From NCBI GenBank assembly GCA_023653785.1, contig JAMKCH010005417.1:186001-250000 (forward strand): DNA of 64,000 bases. Reading direction: 5' to 3'. The translations under genes and the position numbers were made by a program. The notes under the pieces are model-generated. The model saw only the letters and a program-made list of their open reading frames with translations. It made no database searches and was not told the DNA's origin. Each line of letters opens with the position of its first letter. Position 1 is the first letter of the stretch. This document shows, in pieces, positions 42,715-55,031 of the stretch. The stretch comes from Ophioderma brevispina. Taxonomy: Eukaryota; Echinodermata; Ophiuroidea; Amphilepidida; Ophiodermatidae.

Positions 42715-43330
42715 TGTGTATGGGTTAGAGTTTCTAGCTAGCTCTATGGGTTAGAGCTATCTAGCTCTCATGGGTTAGAGCTATCTAGCTCAGCTCTATG
42801 GGTTAGATCTACATAGCTAGCTCTATGGGTTAGATCTAACTAGCTAGTCTATGGGTTGAAGGATCTATCTAGCTAGCTCTATGGTTCGATCTATCTAGCT
42901 AGCTCTATGGGTTATCTATCTAGCTACTCTATGGGTTTAAGATCTAATCTAGCTAGCTCTACTGGTTAGAGCTATCCAGCTAGCTGTGGATTATAGAGCT
43001 ATCTATCTATACGAGTTGATTCACCAAGTAGGCAGGAATTATTTGGCTTTAATTATTTCAGGTTATAAAGTAAACCACATATCCTAAGCGTTTTGCACAT
43101 AATCGTGCGCGACACCCAATAAACAACATTCATCTCTTGTGTTGTCTTGCGCCTTCATATATCCACCTTTATGAGGCCCAATGGGTTAGAGCCATTTATC
43201 TAGGCTCTATGGGTTATATGATCCATCTATCCAGCTTCGATGGATGAAGCCATCTATCCAGCTCTATCGGTTAAAGCTATCTAGCTCTACATGGGTTGGA
43301 GCTATGTACTTCGATGGGTGGGACTGTGAA
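42715..43330 (+). repeat. CTATGGGTTAGAGCTATCTAGCTAG minisatellite
   Basis: The unit is about 25-30 bp, rich in ctagctagctctatgggtta, with frequent gatcta variants. Units are regular from 42715 to 43030. A 150-bp unrelated stretch (43031-43180) follows, then degenerate units to 43330. The ctagctagct core is self-complementary. Confidence 0.88.
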
Positions 43331-44627
43331 GTACTGAGTCCATGACTGAAGTCACGGTCCACTTTTCTCCATTTTTTCCTGTGTTGGTCTTATCTAGCGC
43401 CGTAGAACCCCAGCATTACATGCATGAAGTCAAAAGTTTGTGGGCCTTAGTTTTTCTAAAGAAATGTATACACATTTCTGGACTGGAAGGTAATAACTAA
43501 TAGAACTGTAATTTTGCGGTTATACTTGATACACAATCATAATTTTTATTGTACTGCCATACTACCTTATACATTCTATAAAATAAAAAAGCTCAACCAA
43601 GAAACAAGAGACCCAACCTGGAGTTTCTTGATTGTATTTCTTGGGTTACAAGTCACAAAACTCCAAGGGTTTGAAACTCCAGAGGTGAAAATTAAATCCA
43701 ATTATTTTACTTCACTCCCAAGGTGTGTCCACACGATGGTCGAAAATCTGAAATCATCCCCCCTCCCCGACCATTCTCCTCTGCTTCTCCTATCGGAGAG
43801 TAGACCGGAAGTCAACATGCCTTTCGCACGCGATATTCAAATACAGGAATTTGTCAACAAAGATGACCTCGCTAGGTCTCCCCTGCTCCTATCCCCCCGG
43901 AGCTGTCCACACGGCACGACACTCCAATCGCAGTTTGTGCTTCACCCACAAGTTTTTTAGGGGATAAAACCCCCGCTAGACCTCGATAACACTCCACAGT
44001 TTAAAACCCCAAATGCATCTACATGGTCAAACCCCTGATCAACAAGTAAAATTTTTGGGAAAAATATCAAAAATTTGGCAATCTTTAACTAATTTTGTCT
44101 CAAAATCGCCAATTTTTACCAAAATGTTGATTTTTGGCCCCAAATCGCTGATGTTGCCCAAAATCCATCATTTTTCTTCTGTGCATTACTCATTTGGCGT
44201 AGTTTGAAAAGCCCACAATAAATTTTGACCACAAGATTGTCTTCCAACCAGAGTAGTGATGTCACATGTCACTTCATCTACAGAGGTGTATGGGATAAAA
44301 AGAAAGCTGGGTCATTTCTGGTAGGACTTCAAAAATACTCTATGGCAGTCAAATATTTCACTTGTATTTCATCACTCTTGTGTATTTATGGCCCAGAAAA
44401 ATGAATACATTCAAATTTAATTATGGCCCTGAAACATGAATATATTTTTGCCTATTTTGAGGAAGAACTACACAATTTTAAAAATTACAAACATTTAAAA
44501 AAATGCAATTTTGGGCTGCTTAAAATTATTTTCACCTTTGCACTTTCCAAACATTACATTATAAACAAATTTCAAACAAAACTGCCACAGAAACAAGCAA
44601 TATGCCATGAACATTTACAAACACCTA
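43331..44627. other. Non-coding, nothing recognised
   Basis: Contains an open stretch of 148 codons at 43514-43960 (plus) with no start context, domain or splice signals; it is not called. 44040-44180 has aaatttttggg and aaaatcgcc repeats like those at 54080-54200. Confidence 0.3.
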
Positions 44628-45250
44628 TCAGTGATCCACCCAAAAGAGCAGAGGTATTCAAATTTGCAGAAATAGCTTAAAAGTGAAGGATAAGTCTGCA
44701 GAATTAGTTATTTGTTCCAACTGACAAATTGACAGAAAAGGAAGAAAACAGCAGTGTTGAAAGATATGCATCTCCATTCATTTATGTGTTGTATTAAAGG
44801 CGGACTCAGAGATTTCCCGATGAGGGCGCACTCAATTTTTAAACAAATCATGTTTTTTGCATATATGTAATGCTTGTCCATAAACTAATCACTGTATGAA
44901 ATAACTAAGCTCAAATCGAAGTCCTTCATGTAGAAAATCGCAACTTTGTCATAAAATTCCGGATCCGGAATTTTTGTTATACACAGTGTCCTATGGCACT
45001 GTTATACTGTGCATAAATGCTTACTGCATGAAAACGGAAAATCCGATTCATCTCTAACTTTGGAATTAAGCATTTTAGGTCACTATCTTTAGTTCTAGAT
45101 GACAATTTTTAATTACTACTAAAATAAATTAGATTTCGAAATCTCTGAGTCAGCCTTCAAGTGTCCGCACAAACAGTAATGACTAAAATATCTGATTATG
45201 TCTTTTATGTCTTTATTAGGTTGCTTTGGTCTTATCCCTTGTATGTTATG
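44628..45250. repeat. Dispersed repeat, copy carrying the family B insertion
   Basis: It is homologous to 15590-15850 and split by the MITE at 44798-45156. The flanks join as gtgttgtat / aagtgtccgc, matching the uninterrupted copy. Confidence 0.82.
44798..45156 (+). mobile_element. TTAA-flanked MITE, family B copy 2
   Basis: It is 359 bp, with TTAA at 44794-44797 and the variant TCAA at 45157-45160. The termini are aggcggactcagagatttcc and the complement of tctctgagtcagcct. It is collinear with copy 1 throughout, including cttgtccataaactaatcac and tccggatccggaatttt. Confidence 0.87.
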
Positions 45251-45257
45251 TTAGGAT

Positions 45258-45435
45258 CAGTGGTGTAACCAGCGGGGGGCAGGGGGAGAGCACCCCTGCT
45301 CAGAACCTTTTCCCCACCAGCCCCCCAAATAAACTGACCATTTGTACACTGTCTATGGAGAAGGACCCAAATTCACCCCCTCAGAAAATACCTCGGTACC
45401 CCTTCCCCAATTTGCTAAGGTCTGGTACGCCACTG
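45258..45435. mobile_element. hAT-type MITE, copy 2
   Basis: It is 178 bp with ends cagtggtgtaaccag and the complement of ggtacgccactg. The flanks gttaggat and cttaggat match at seven of eight bases, as an aged 8-bp target duplication. The interior is shared with 32109-32298. Confidence 0.85.
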
Positions 45436-45496
45436 CTTAGGATACTTTTTACAGACATGCAAGGCATAAATACAGTATTTCAATGGCTAATTACTA

Positions 45497-45890
45497 CCGT
45501 ACTGACCCGAGTATAGTCCCATGTTCAATTATAACCCCACCCCCAGATTTGAAATAATCGATGAATGGTAGAAACTTCTATTATAATCCCACCATAAGTT
45601 CTTTGCAGATTTTTTGTTACAATCATTACCGTGAGGCTGTTTTGGTAGTTTCTTGTGAATTTCTTTACAAAACTAATTGCATTCAGTTCATTTACAGTTC
45701 TTTGTTGAACACAGACTTCATTTTACACTTGAAATATCTTGAATAAGTTCAGCTCTGAAAAGGCTGACATTTTGATGCTTGTGTGCTCTATGTTTCTATG
45801 TTAGGACAGAGATCTTATTATAATCCCACCCCCTAAATTCAGGCTTATTTCAGGTTAAAAACAGGTGAGACTATAAGAGGGTCAGTACAG
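45497..45890. mobile_element. MITE with GTACTGACCC termini
   Basis: The inverted ends are cgtactgacccgagtatag and the complement of ctataagagggtcagtac. The interior repeats ttataatcccacc. It is about 394 bp and non-coding. Confidence 0.75.
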
Positions 45891-46449
45891 TTTTCATACT
45901 TCTTAAACTTTGAAGTAAAAAGTAAATTAATCGATGCACTGCGCAGCATTATTGCGCCTTACTACAAAATGCGTTTATACACTCTTTGTCTTAGGCGCAG
46001 TCTAAATCGTGCGCGATTACGACACAGCGCATGAGGTACGAACAAAACAAATCTCTTACACGATACACAAAATAGTGGTCACATAAGTCGACAAATACCA
46101 GGCATTCCTTGTGAGACTTGTGTTGGGAGTTTATTGATTACTTTGTACTTCTAGGTTTACAGAGTATACCCATCCCTTCCTATGTCCCCTTGGCACCCTT
46201 GACCCTCTTACTCCATTCACAACATTCAAAAAGCAATAGTCTTGACAGGAAATAGCAGAATTCTTCTCTACAAGTCATCTTTATTTCTTATCAATAAATC
46301 TACTACTGCTGACACCCACACTCGTCCATTTCTCTGTAATAATTATCCAACTTCCCCTTACATACCGGGCTTCATTTCCTATCATGATTCACTCTTGAGA
46401 TGAAATGTAATATACACTTGGTTTTAGGTGTAATTTTAAAGTGAGAGAC

Positions 46450-47040
46450 TAAGAAAATCCCATAATGCATTGCTTTGTACATTATACCAGCATGAGCTCA
46501 TGAAGCTTACATAATTCCCATTCAATGCCATGCAATGACTCGCCTTCCACATTCTTTGTATGCCTGTAGGATATCAATCCCACAATAACTATGATTTGTA
46601 CCATTATACCAATATGAGGCCACCACGCTCACATTCAAAACCATGCAATGGCCTGACGTTTATATTCTTTGTATGTCTGTAGGATATCAATCCCACAATA
46701 ACTATGATTTGTACCATTATACCAATATGAGGCCACCACGCTCACATTCAACATCATGCAATGGCCTGACTTTTATATTCTTTGTATGTCTGCAGGATAT
46801 CAATCCCACAATAACTATGATTTGTACCATTATACCAATATGAGGCCACCACGCTCACATTCAAAACGATGCAATGGCCTGACGTTTATATTCTTTGTAT
46901 GTCTGCAGGATAGCAATCCCACAATGCACTATCATTTGTACCATTATACCAATATGAGGTCATGGAGCTCACATAGTGTCCATTCAACACCGTACAATGA
47001 CACAACTTTCATATTCTTTCATGTCCAAGAGGACATCAAA
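46450..47040 (+). repeat. 113-bp tandem repeat
   Basis: About five units contain gcaatggcctgacgtttata, ttctttgtatgtctgtagga, atcaatcccacaataacta and ccaatatgaggccaccacg. The three central units (46640, 46753, 46866) are nearly identical; outer units are more diverged. Long open frames across it come from the repeat and are not genes. Confidence 0.9.
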
Positions 47041-49375
47041 TCGATGAGATTCACAATACAGTTTATCACCAGTAGTGTTTTACCCAAAGAACCCTATATT
47101 ACAACCTTCATCCAGCCTTAGGTTGACATCATGCACCAACATGTTCACACCCATGCTGGTTTAAGCTCACTTCTTGAAAGCACTTTAAATCAGAGCTTGC
47201 ATTTACAAGCACTGGAAAGGAAAGGAATTTTTCACTGTGTTAGGGGGAAATTCGCCTGTTACATGATTATATTGGCATGTTTTTGTATTATACAGGTTCT
47301 AGATCAAATTTCCAGAATCACAGCATTTGAAGTCCCCATGACATCTTGTAGGTACTCGATCATGAATCCCCTGAATTCTTGAGCAATTTCCAAGAAGATC
47401 ACTGCACCTCTTTTTACCCCACAGGTTTACCTAAAAGAATTGCTACTTGCACTGTACAGAGCACATAATACAATGCATTGTGGGATTGCTCCAAACTGCC
47501 TCTATTTTCAAGTGGTGGCAGATGGTGGGATTACCACATATTCCTGACAGGTGGCAATAGTTGTAAAAGGAATCTTTAATCTGACAAAAATTTAGATCTT
47601 GATCAAAGCATATTCCCTGTGGATAGTTCACAAGGCAAAACTTAACTTTCGGAAAATTTTGCTCACATTCTATTACGGCAAGTTAAATCTTAATAAATGC
47701 AGTTATTCAACTAAGTTTGTAAATCCTTTGATTTGTTCTAATTGATTTGTCCTTCACATAAGGATTAGGAGGGTCGATGTGTAGGGTAATAGGAGGGTAT
47801 AGGGTTTCTTCCCACAATGAATTTCTTCAATACAATTTTGAAGATTGGGATGAGTTCTGTCATTTAGGTACTTTTTGTCACTATAAACTCATGTGACAAC
47901 CGTTGCACACCTTGTTTGGAAGAATGGCATTGTGGGAAGAATGAATACCTCCTTTCTGTTAAGGGTTAGGATTCATGGTCTAGGGTGTATGACTTATTAC
48001 GAGTTGAGGGATAAGTTGGGGGTAGGGTTAGCAGTGATAAAATAAATGAGATGAGTGATTAATATGGGACACCAGGGTGCAACACATCCATTTAATAGTC
48101 AACACCAGCAATGAAGCACTTTCAAAAATATTTAATATTGGCCAAGAGAAAAAAAAAAAACAAGTTGGTATCAGAAGACCGCCACATGTTTTTTAAAATT
48201 GGTCTTTAGCACATTATCTTTTTTTTTTTTTAGTTTTGTCATTGATTTTTTTTTGAAAAAAATTTTCAGAAGAAAAAAAATGAAGTCAGCTGAAAAAATG
48301 GGTAAAAAAAGTGCATTTGCATTTGCATTTTTCACATTTCTTCTGAGACAAACTTAATTCACCAGTTAAATTCCAACTTCATATGAATTCCTTTAAGTAA
48401 AGGTGGTTTACTACAGAGTGTATCAAAGCATATATCTCACTTGGAAGGCTAGGTGTCTTGTGTGCCCATCTTGTGTATGGTATTAAAGGTGTGTTCGTGT
48501 TCAGATTTTCATACACTGTGCTCTTTGGTACAAAGAGAGTGATACTTAAATGCACTCACTTTAAACCACCAATTCAAGAATGCTGTGGTTCTTATAATAG
48601 GAGTAATAGAGCACATTGCAATGATTTATACAACAGTGGTGGAACTTGGGGGGGGGGGAGAGCAGCAGGGGCCACGGCCCTTCACTTCTGAAAGTTTTCA
48701 AAATTGACTGTTGATACATGTGTGGCTTATTATAGTTGCATGAGAAAACGATGGTAAAATATTGAAAATTGCTCAGATAAAGTGCCAAGTGGTCCCTCCA
48801 CTTTAAAAATCATTCTGCAGCCGGCTCTCTACGCTATACGCCAGAGGGAAATTGATTTGGAGGCTAAAATTTCAGAATGAGAAATATAGGGCCTTTCACA
48901 ACAACTTCTGGTTAAGTTGAGTGGGTGTGGCTTATGATGAGAACACAGACACCTTAACTAAGGGGATATCAATGGAATAACATTCACCTATCAGTAATGT
49001 AAACTTCTATTCCAGTCAAAATCACTGACTGCTTGACCATACTGAATAGTTTGTTTATTTTCATTAAATATTTTCAGCAAACTAATGACCATATTTTTTA
49101 AAAACCAGTACACAAAGCCATTTTATCAAATTAAGTTAAATAAAACTATATAGTGGGTTCATAATGTAATGATTTGAATTGAAAATTCCCACAAATCACT
49201 GATTGATGCAATTATGTTATTACCTCTCAAGAACTGATAAATAGACTACCTCAGAGCCCCCCCCCCCAACCCTGCACTGTAAATTAGACTCTGGCCATTG
49301 TGACACTTACTACATCATAAATAACAAACATCTTAATCAGTCTTGTTGTTTTACCTCACATTTTTGTGGGTCAAT
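47041..49375. other. Mostly non-coding; one weak exon-like stretch
   Basis: On the minus strand 47304-47401 reads IFLEIAQEFRGFMIEYLQDV then MGTSNAVILEI and a stop, but the upstream acceptor is purine-rich and a second frame is also open, so it is not called as an exon. Around 47800-47950 attcttcccacaatg and cattgtgggaag form an inverted pair. At 48630-48790 a gtggtggaacttgggggg stretch looks like a repeat end. Confidence 0.3.
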
Positions 49376-49913
49376 GGCCCGGGGGGCCACTCAACCTAAA
49401 TCTGTTTTCATCCCGCAAGCAGAAGAACGCTGAAAGGGTAGGCTTTTCACATACACCACGGCGCGGACCGTACGGACCGCGAAAAGGGTCACAAATCCAA
49501 GCAAAATGCCCAAAAAGGGTATCATTTTCGCACTCATCAAGTCAGCGTTTAGGGTAGCCAATGGCGGATCCGGCCCCTCCTTACCGAAAACACAAAAAAT
49601 CTAAATGGACCCAATAACATACTTAGCGTAGACAACAATCCTCCTGTACTCATGATAATAGCCACATTTTCCGCGCTCGCGCGTTTTAAAGGAATCACAG
49701 AGACCAGATTCAGTGCAGGGCAAAGCAAATTAAAGAAATTTCAGATTTTGTGAAAATTTCCTAGTGCCGCTTTAAGGGTATGCTTTTAGGGTTTATCCGT
49801 GATAAGGGGTAGTCTGAATGAAGGAAAGATATCTGCGTTTAGGGTCAGATCTGAAAGGTCCTGCTTGAGGATGACAACACGGGAAAGTATGTAAGTGGCC
49901 CCCCCCCCCGGGG
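49376..49913. mobile_element. Element with CCCGGGGGGCCACTCA-type termini
   Basis: The left end ggcccggggggccactcaac and right end gtggcccccccccccgg are inverted. The interior has recurring agggtaggcttttcac, aaaagggtatcatttt and agggtagtc motifs typical of this kind of dispersed repeat. It is about 540 bp and non-coding. Confidence 0.6.
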
Positions 49914-51103
49914 TGCAATTTATCTCTTCCTGAAATCCAAGGACAACAAAGTTCAAGAGCCTAAATAAAAAATGAAAATGTTAAAAACAAAACATGCAGC
50001 AATTTACAGATCAGTATGCCAAACCACAGGCCCCAACAGATTTACCATTCCTATGTTTGCTAGTACAAAAGCATATCAATCATGACACAAGTGATTATCA
50101 ACTTCCTGGAAAGCAGGTAGGGGTGCAGCACTGTTCAGGCACATAACCTAGTGTGACCTGCAATAGCCCATCAAAACCCCCTATATTCTGTCCAGCTTGA
50201 AGTAAGAGTAGCGAGCGGACGTGTAACATTTTACCGACTTTCAGCGCGAGGGTAGGCAGAGCACAAGCACATTGCAACTGAAAGGCGGCACTTGGTGTAC
50301 ACGCGCGTCGTCACTTCATACTTCAGACAAGACAAAGTATAGTACCAGTTCTCTAAATACTCTTGAGTCAAGAGGACATATACCAGCAATATGCTTGTTG
50401 CAAGCAAAAACCAGAATATTTCCTAATTATATGACATAAACTTAGAGTGATGGTGCCTGAAATTGAAAGGTGCATGATAGGCTAAAATTGCTTCCAAAAT
50501 CTTTTATTGATGCACATGCTGTCATAACTGTATTACTTTTAATATATGCACAGCATGTTCAACATATACTCAAATATGCAAAAGGCTTTTGAAATTGATT
50601 AGGCCTATGGTTAATGTACTGAAAGTATTAATTAGGCCAATGGTCTCATACCCAATTGTCTATGTGTCAAATTCATAATACACAATTGAATTGTGTCCTC
50701 TGTAAACAAAGAAAAGAGAGTTACAAAATATCAATTGAATAATATACCTTATTTGTAATTGGTTCTTTCTGGCTGTTGATGGGGAGAAATCGGAGTGATT
50801 GCTGCCATGGTGCTATGCAAGAAGAAAACTGCCTTGCTTTTGTGATTAAAAATAACAAAAGTGAGCCATTTTTCACTTGCCAAGCACCAGTGACAGTATT
50901 TCACACCAGTTTTGCCCCATTAACAGCAGGAAAGCACCAATTACGAATAGGTCTATTAAGGCATTTTATTTACCAGAAAATAAGGTGGGGGAAGCAGTAC
51001 CATACCTTGGTATATGTTAAGATTTCTAAGTAAACATTTGACCAAGTATTCACGTTGGTCCAGAGATAAATACTACCATACAAAACAACAGAATGACTTT
51101 TTT
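49914..51103. other. Non-coding; CpG-rich patch at 50205-50330
   Basis: gtagcgagcggacgtgtaac and acacgcgcgtcgtcacttc give a short CpG-rich patch of unknown role. A minus-strand AATAAA at 50965-50970 lies about 135 bases past the stop of the candidate exon at 51104. Confidence 0.3.
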
Positions 51104-51225
51104 CTATTTATATACAAAGTTGTTTGATGACATAAAATCCTGTAGAAGGTTGACAACGTCCCTCCTCCCAAAATCAGCTACTTGAGAAGCGACCACTTGA
51201 GTTGATCCCTCGCAGACTGAAGAAC
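51104..51225 (-). CDS. Candidate terminal coding exon of an unknown minus-strand gene
   Basis: The acceptor is strong (a long pyrimidine run then catctcacag). In phase 1 the frame reads SSVCEGSTQVVASQVADFGR then RDVVNLLQDFMSSNNFVYK and stops at TAG (51106-51104). A polyadenylation signal AATAAA follows at 50970-50965. The peptide is amphipathic and protein-like, but matches no family I recognise. Upstream exons between 51.3 and 58 kb were not found. A second possible reading (phase 0) stops early. Confidence 0.42.
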
Positions 51226-51829
51226 CTGTGAGATGAAAAAAAAATCACAAGACAACAACATTTTTAATTTGTTTTTCTTTCTTCATGATCTGATGTTTTC
51301 TCCTTATCAACATCAACACTGATTAATTCTTGGCAAGGCATGATTTCAAGAGATTTGCACATGACCTGCCTCGAAAGTTGCTTGCCCTCTGATCCTCAAG
51401 TTATTCCCGGTCAACTTGTCATAGTTGCACAATGCGTTCATGGTTTACATTAGTTCAGGAAATATGTTGATCCGTGACGGATTGCACTGTATAATACTGT
51501 ATTTATCAATGTGTTAAGTTGTATCTGTTTATAATGTCATGACACCCGATGCACTGAACTTGACTGGATGGCACTGCCTAAGCCATTGTCTTGCACGAGC
51601 ATTCAACTGCATGTGCTAACTTTTAAGCCTCCTCTAATATCCTAAGGAAACACCTGAGACTATGATCAGTGTCACAGTTTCCTAATGATAAAAGCTCTTA
51701 AAGGAAGTCCTGGTAAAAGGAAATATTCAAATATACTGTGAACACAATGCTGCAATTGCTTTCAACTTATTGAAACACTTTGGGATATTAATTCAAAATT
51801 GTAAACCTATTAATGAGGATGACCGGTTT

Positions 51830-52190
51830 GTGATCCATGTATGGTTGTCATATGCAGTGCATTGATACTCATGCATTGATCATGTGTCCTGACCACCTGT
51901 TGATCATACACGTTTCTCATATGGCAGTGCATGTGACACTCCCACTCCATCATATCCTGACCATGGTCGAAATCAAACCAAGTGTTGATCAACCATGTCA
52001 AGATAATATCACGTGTGAGTGGTCACAGGTACTGCATATGACCTGTGTATATCATCATTGTCATGACACATGATCAATCATGGTGCAGGACACATATTCA
52101 AATCATGGTCAGGACACATGATCAATGCAGTAAGCTGTTACACCCATGCATTGATCATGTCCTGACCATGGCTATTTCGAAATGAATATG
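51830..52190. repeat. Clustered inverted repeats of a TGATCATG / CCTGACCATG motif
   Basis: Motifs gcattgatcatgtgtcctga, ccatggtcga, ggtcaggacacatgatcaat and gcattgatcatgtcctgacc occur in both orientations, so large parts can pair. No coding frame or transposon ends were seen. Confidence 0.6.
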
Positions 52191-53369
52191 GGAAGCATAT
52201 AATCATTCCCTGGGGGTACAAAATTAAAACAAATATTGCCAATCCCATAACACTATTGGCGGTTTGCCTGCATTATGCCCTATGGCTTCATTGACAACGT
52301 AAGTTACACAGAAACAAAAACATGCTGAAAACTGTGAACACTCAATAAATACATTTTTCAGAGTAATCCTCCCATTCTCTACACTTTTTCAAGATATGGC
52401 AATGTATGTTTAACTAGAATGAAATGCAAACAACTTAGGTTACACTTCCCTACCATGCCTATTAATGACATCTATTAGTTATTGGTCATAGCAATACCAA
52501 GTGGTAGCCCTACACTGCTAACTGGTAAATGAGGGGGAAATTTAAAGAAAATGGAGTGAAAGCAAGCAAGGTATCTGTGGAACATTTTAGCTTACAGAAA
52601 ACATTTAGTTAATGTGGGTTAACTAAATGATGAAGGAAAATGAAAGAAGCCCAACAATCCTATCTCTGATCTTTGAATCAGTGGCTTTCGAGATGACCTC
52701 TCAAATGACCCTAGGGTGGGAAGCCATCTCAAACCAACTGATTTATGTTATAACCTATACATAATATACCAGAGGGTAAAGATGCTGTATAGTTGGCACT
52801 ACAACACCAAAACATTTGTGCATGTTGTATACCTTTAAAGCCCACAACTCATACTCACTCACTAGCTACATTTAAATAAGCCCTAATAGAAACCCATAAA
52901 TAGACAGTGAGTGTTGCATTGTATTAGTCCAGAACTCCCAAGCACCAACTTTATTTAAAGGCCTTTTGCAATAGATTTTCACCACACCATTTAAAGGATG
53001 ATACAGAGATTTCACCAACCAATTTTTGTTTTGATTTTAAAGATTGTCAACTACAGTAATTCCTCTGTGGCTCTGAGAGTTTGATATTTCATGCCTTTAT
53101 GCTTATTTTAGTGGTCTAATTGGTTAATCAAGTCCATTGAACCACATTTTTGTTCAAATCATAATGATTTCCACCTAAATAGAAGTTTTCTAGATATACT
53201 AAACTCCCAGTCCAAAAGGATAAGTTATAGAAATAAAGTTACAATCTCACACACTCCCTTTGGAGAATTTTCCTCCACCAACGGCTTAAAGTATATAACT
53301 AGAATTGTTTGCGGTTCTCGGCTTTCCGCGCTTGCTATATTCAAGAACTATAAGCTGTGGGCCGCCCCA
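52191..53369. other. Non-coding, nothing certain
   Basis: At 52992 tttaaaggatgatacagagatt resembles a family B terminus, but no matching right end was found. Confidence 0.3.
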
Positions 53370-53720
53370 TGACCTTTGACACTGGCACGTGACCTTTTTC
53401 TCATCAACTATGAGGGATCACATGGTGCACCTATGACAAAAGGTTGTTCCAATTGAACTTCAAGTTTTCAATTTAGATCAATTTTTACTTTTTACGCCAT
53501 TTGTCAACTTGACCTCACATGACCTTTGACATTTCATAAAAGAAAACATGACCTTTTGACCTCTCAATATATGAAAGGGATCCCTCATTGTGCACCTATG
53601 ACAGAGTTGGTCCAATTGAAGTTAAACTTTTCAATTGAGGTCAATTTAAAAAAAAACTTACAAGTTTTGACACACACCTCCAGACAAACACACACACACA
53701 CACACACACACATCATACAC
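53370..53720. repeat. AGGTCA-rich repeat (copy 3) ending in a CA microsatellite
   Basis: tgacctttgacactgg, acatgacctttgacattt and gaccttttgacctctc provide several half-sites. Two related subunits (53370-53500 and 53515-53650) share gggatc, tgcacctatgaca and ccaattgaa. A (ca) run ends the block at 53684-53712. Confidence 0.6.
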
Positions 53721-55031
53721 ACGCACAACGATTGCTAAGTGGTCCTGCCTATAGTCTGGCGCCCACACCAAAAATCTTCAAACTGGCCCTGTGCTATCAG
53801 TGATATTTTCTTCTTCCATAAACCAGTGAAATAACAAACTCATATTCACTGACCATGTTCACGATTGGACAAGTTTGAATGTTGTTAGAGCGATTGTATG
53901 TAAGGTGTCCATTAGACAATGAAGTATCACAAAACATTGGCTTTCGTGTCAAGTTTCATGTCTGCTTTATGCTGGATTTACAACCAGTAGCAGCACCAGA
54001 GAGGAAATTCCCCCAATTTTTTTCTCCCCCCCACCCCCCGCCATCCCCCCCCCCACTCCCCGCAGTCCCCCTCCCCCGGCTGAAAAAAAAATGACAAATT
54101 TTGGACAAAAATCAACGGATTTTGGTGCTGAAAATCACACAATTTTGGCAAAAATCAGTGACTTAGGGATTTGAATGTTTTTTCCTCTTTTCCCTTCCCA
54201 AAAAAAATTTCAAATGCCCCCCCAAAATTTAACTTTTGACTTCCGCTTCCTCCCTCCCCCCCCAAAAAAAAGTCTGTTTGTCGCCACTGGTGTTTATGTC
54301 TAAGGCATATTTGAGTTTGTTTGCAAGACTTGTGATGTATTTGTACACAAGGGGAGAATCTATGGTGCGTATTAGTATATGTGCATGTGTGTGTATGTCC
54401 CCCCCTGAGAAGCTATCTAACCACAAGTAATAAAATAAGCAGTAAACTTTATACACCTGGTAAACTCTGGTAAACTCTTGCCCAGAGAATGTTTTGAACT
54501 AATCCCATTATGCATTGCCAATGTGGCTATACTGTACTGTACTAATCACATGTCAGTACTTGGGGAAAGTGGTTGTTAAAAAGATGTTTATATGGACCAC
54601 AAAACATTTCATGATCAAGATCAAAATATCTTATGTACTAGTGCTTTGGTGGGCTAATCTGGAATGTAAGAGTCCACATTTTGTTTTTTAAATGTGTTAA
54701 GAATATGATTTTTTTGTGGGATCACAATGACCTTATTTGATTGAAATTTCTCAAAACTGGTGCACATGGGATTGTTCAAAACATCCTGGCCTCTTGCGCT
54801 AAGGCTTAATTCCATCATTTGCTTTCTACATGTTTCTCTGCAATCACAACCTTCCCATCACAACACAAAATTTATCAAATTGGGCAATGATACCACATCC
54901 TACATAAACTGGGCTACTCCACTTAAACAACTACAACTCCCCCATTTCAGACTTTACTTACATCTTCTACAGAGGGAGTAGTATGTTAAATTAAGTTTAC
55001 CTTATGGGCTTTTCCATTTGAAACTATACTC
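53721..55031. other. Non-coding, pyrimidine-rich patches
   Basis: C-rich tract at 54020-54080 and aatttt/cccccaaaa patches to 54270; no exon or element ends supported. Confidence 0.3.

Noticed and set aside
43514..43960. 148-codon open frame, plus strand
   Set aside because: No domain, no codon pattern of conservation, no splice sites and no promoter; likely chance.
46643..47121. Two overlapping open frames with repeated W-P-D-Y-I-L-C motifs
   Set aside because: They follow the 113-bp satellite and shift frame from unit to unit; not a gene.
47304..47401. Terminal exon candidate IFLEIAQEFRGF... (minus)
   Set aside because: The acceptor is purine-rich, a second frame is equally open, and no polyadenylation signal was seen close by.
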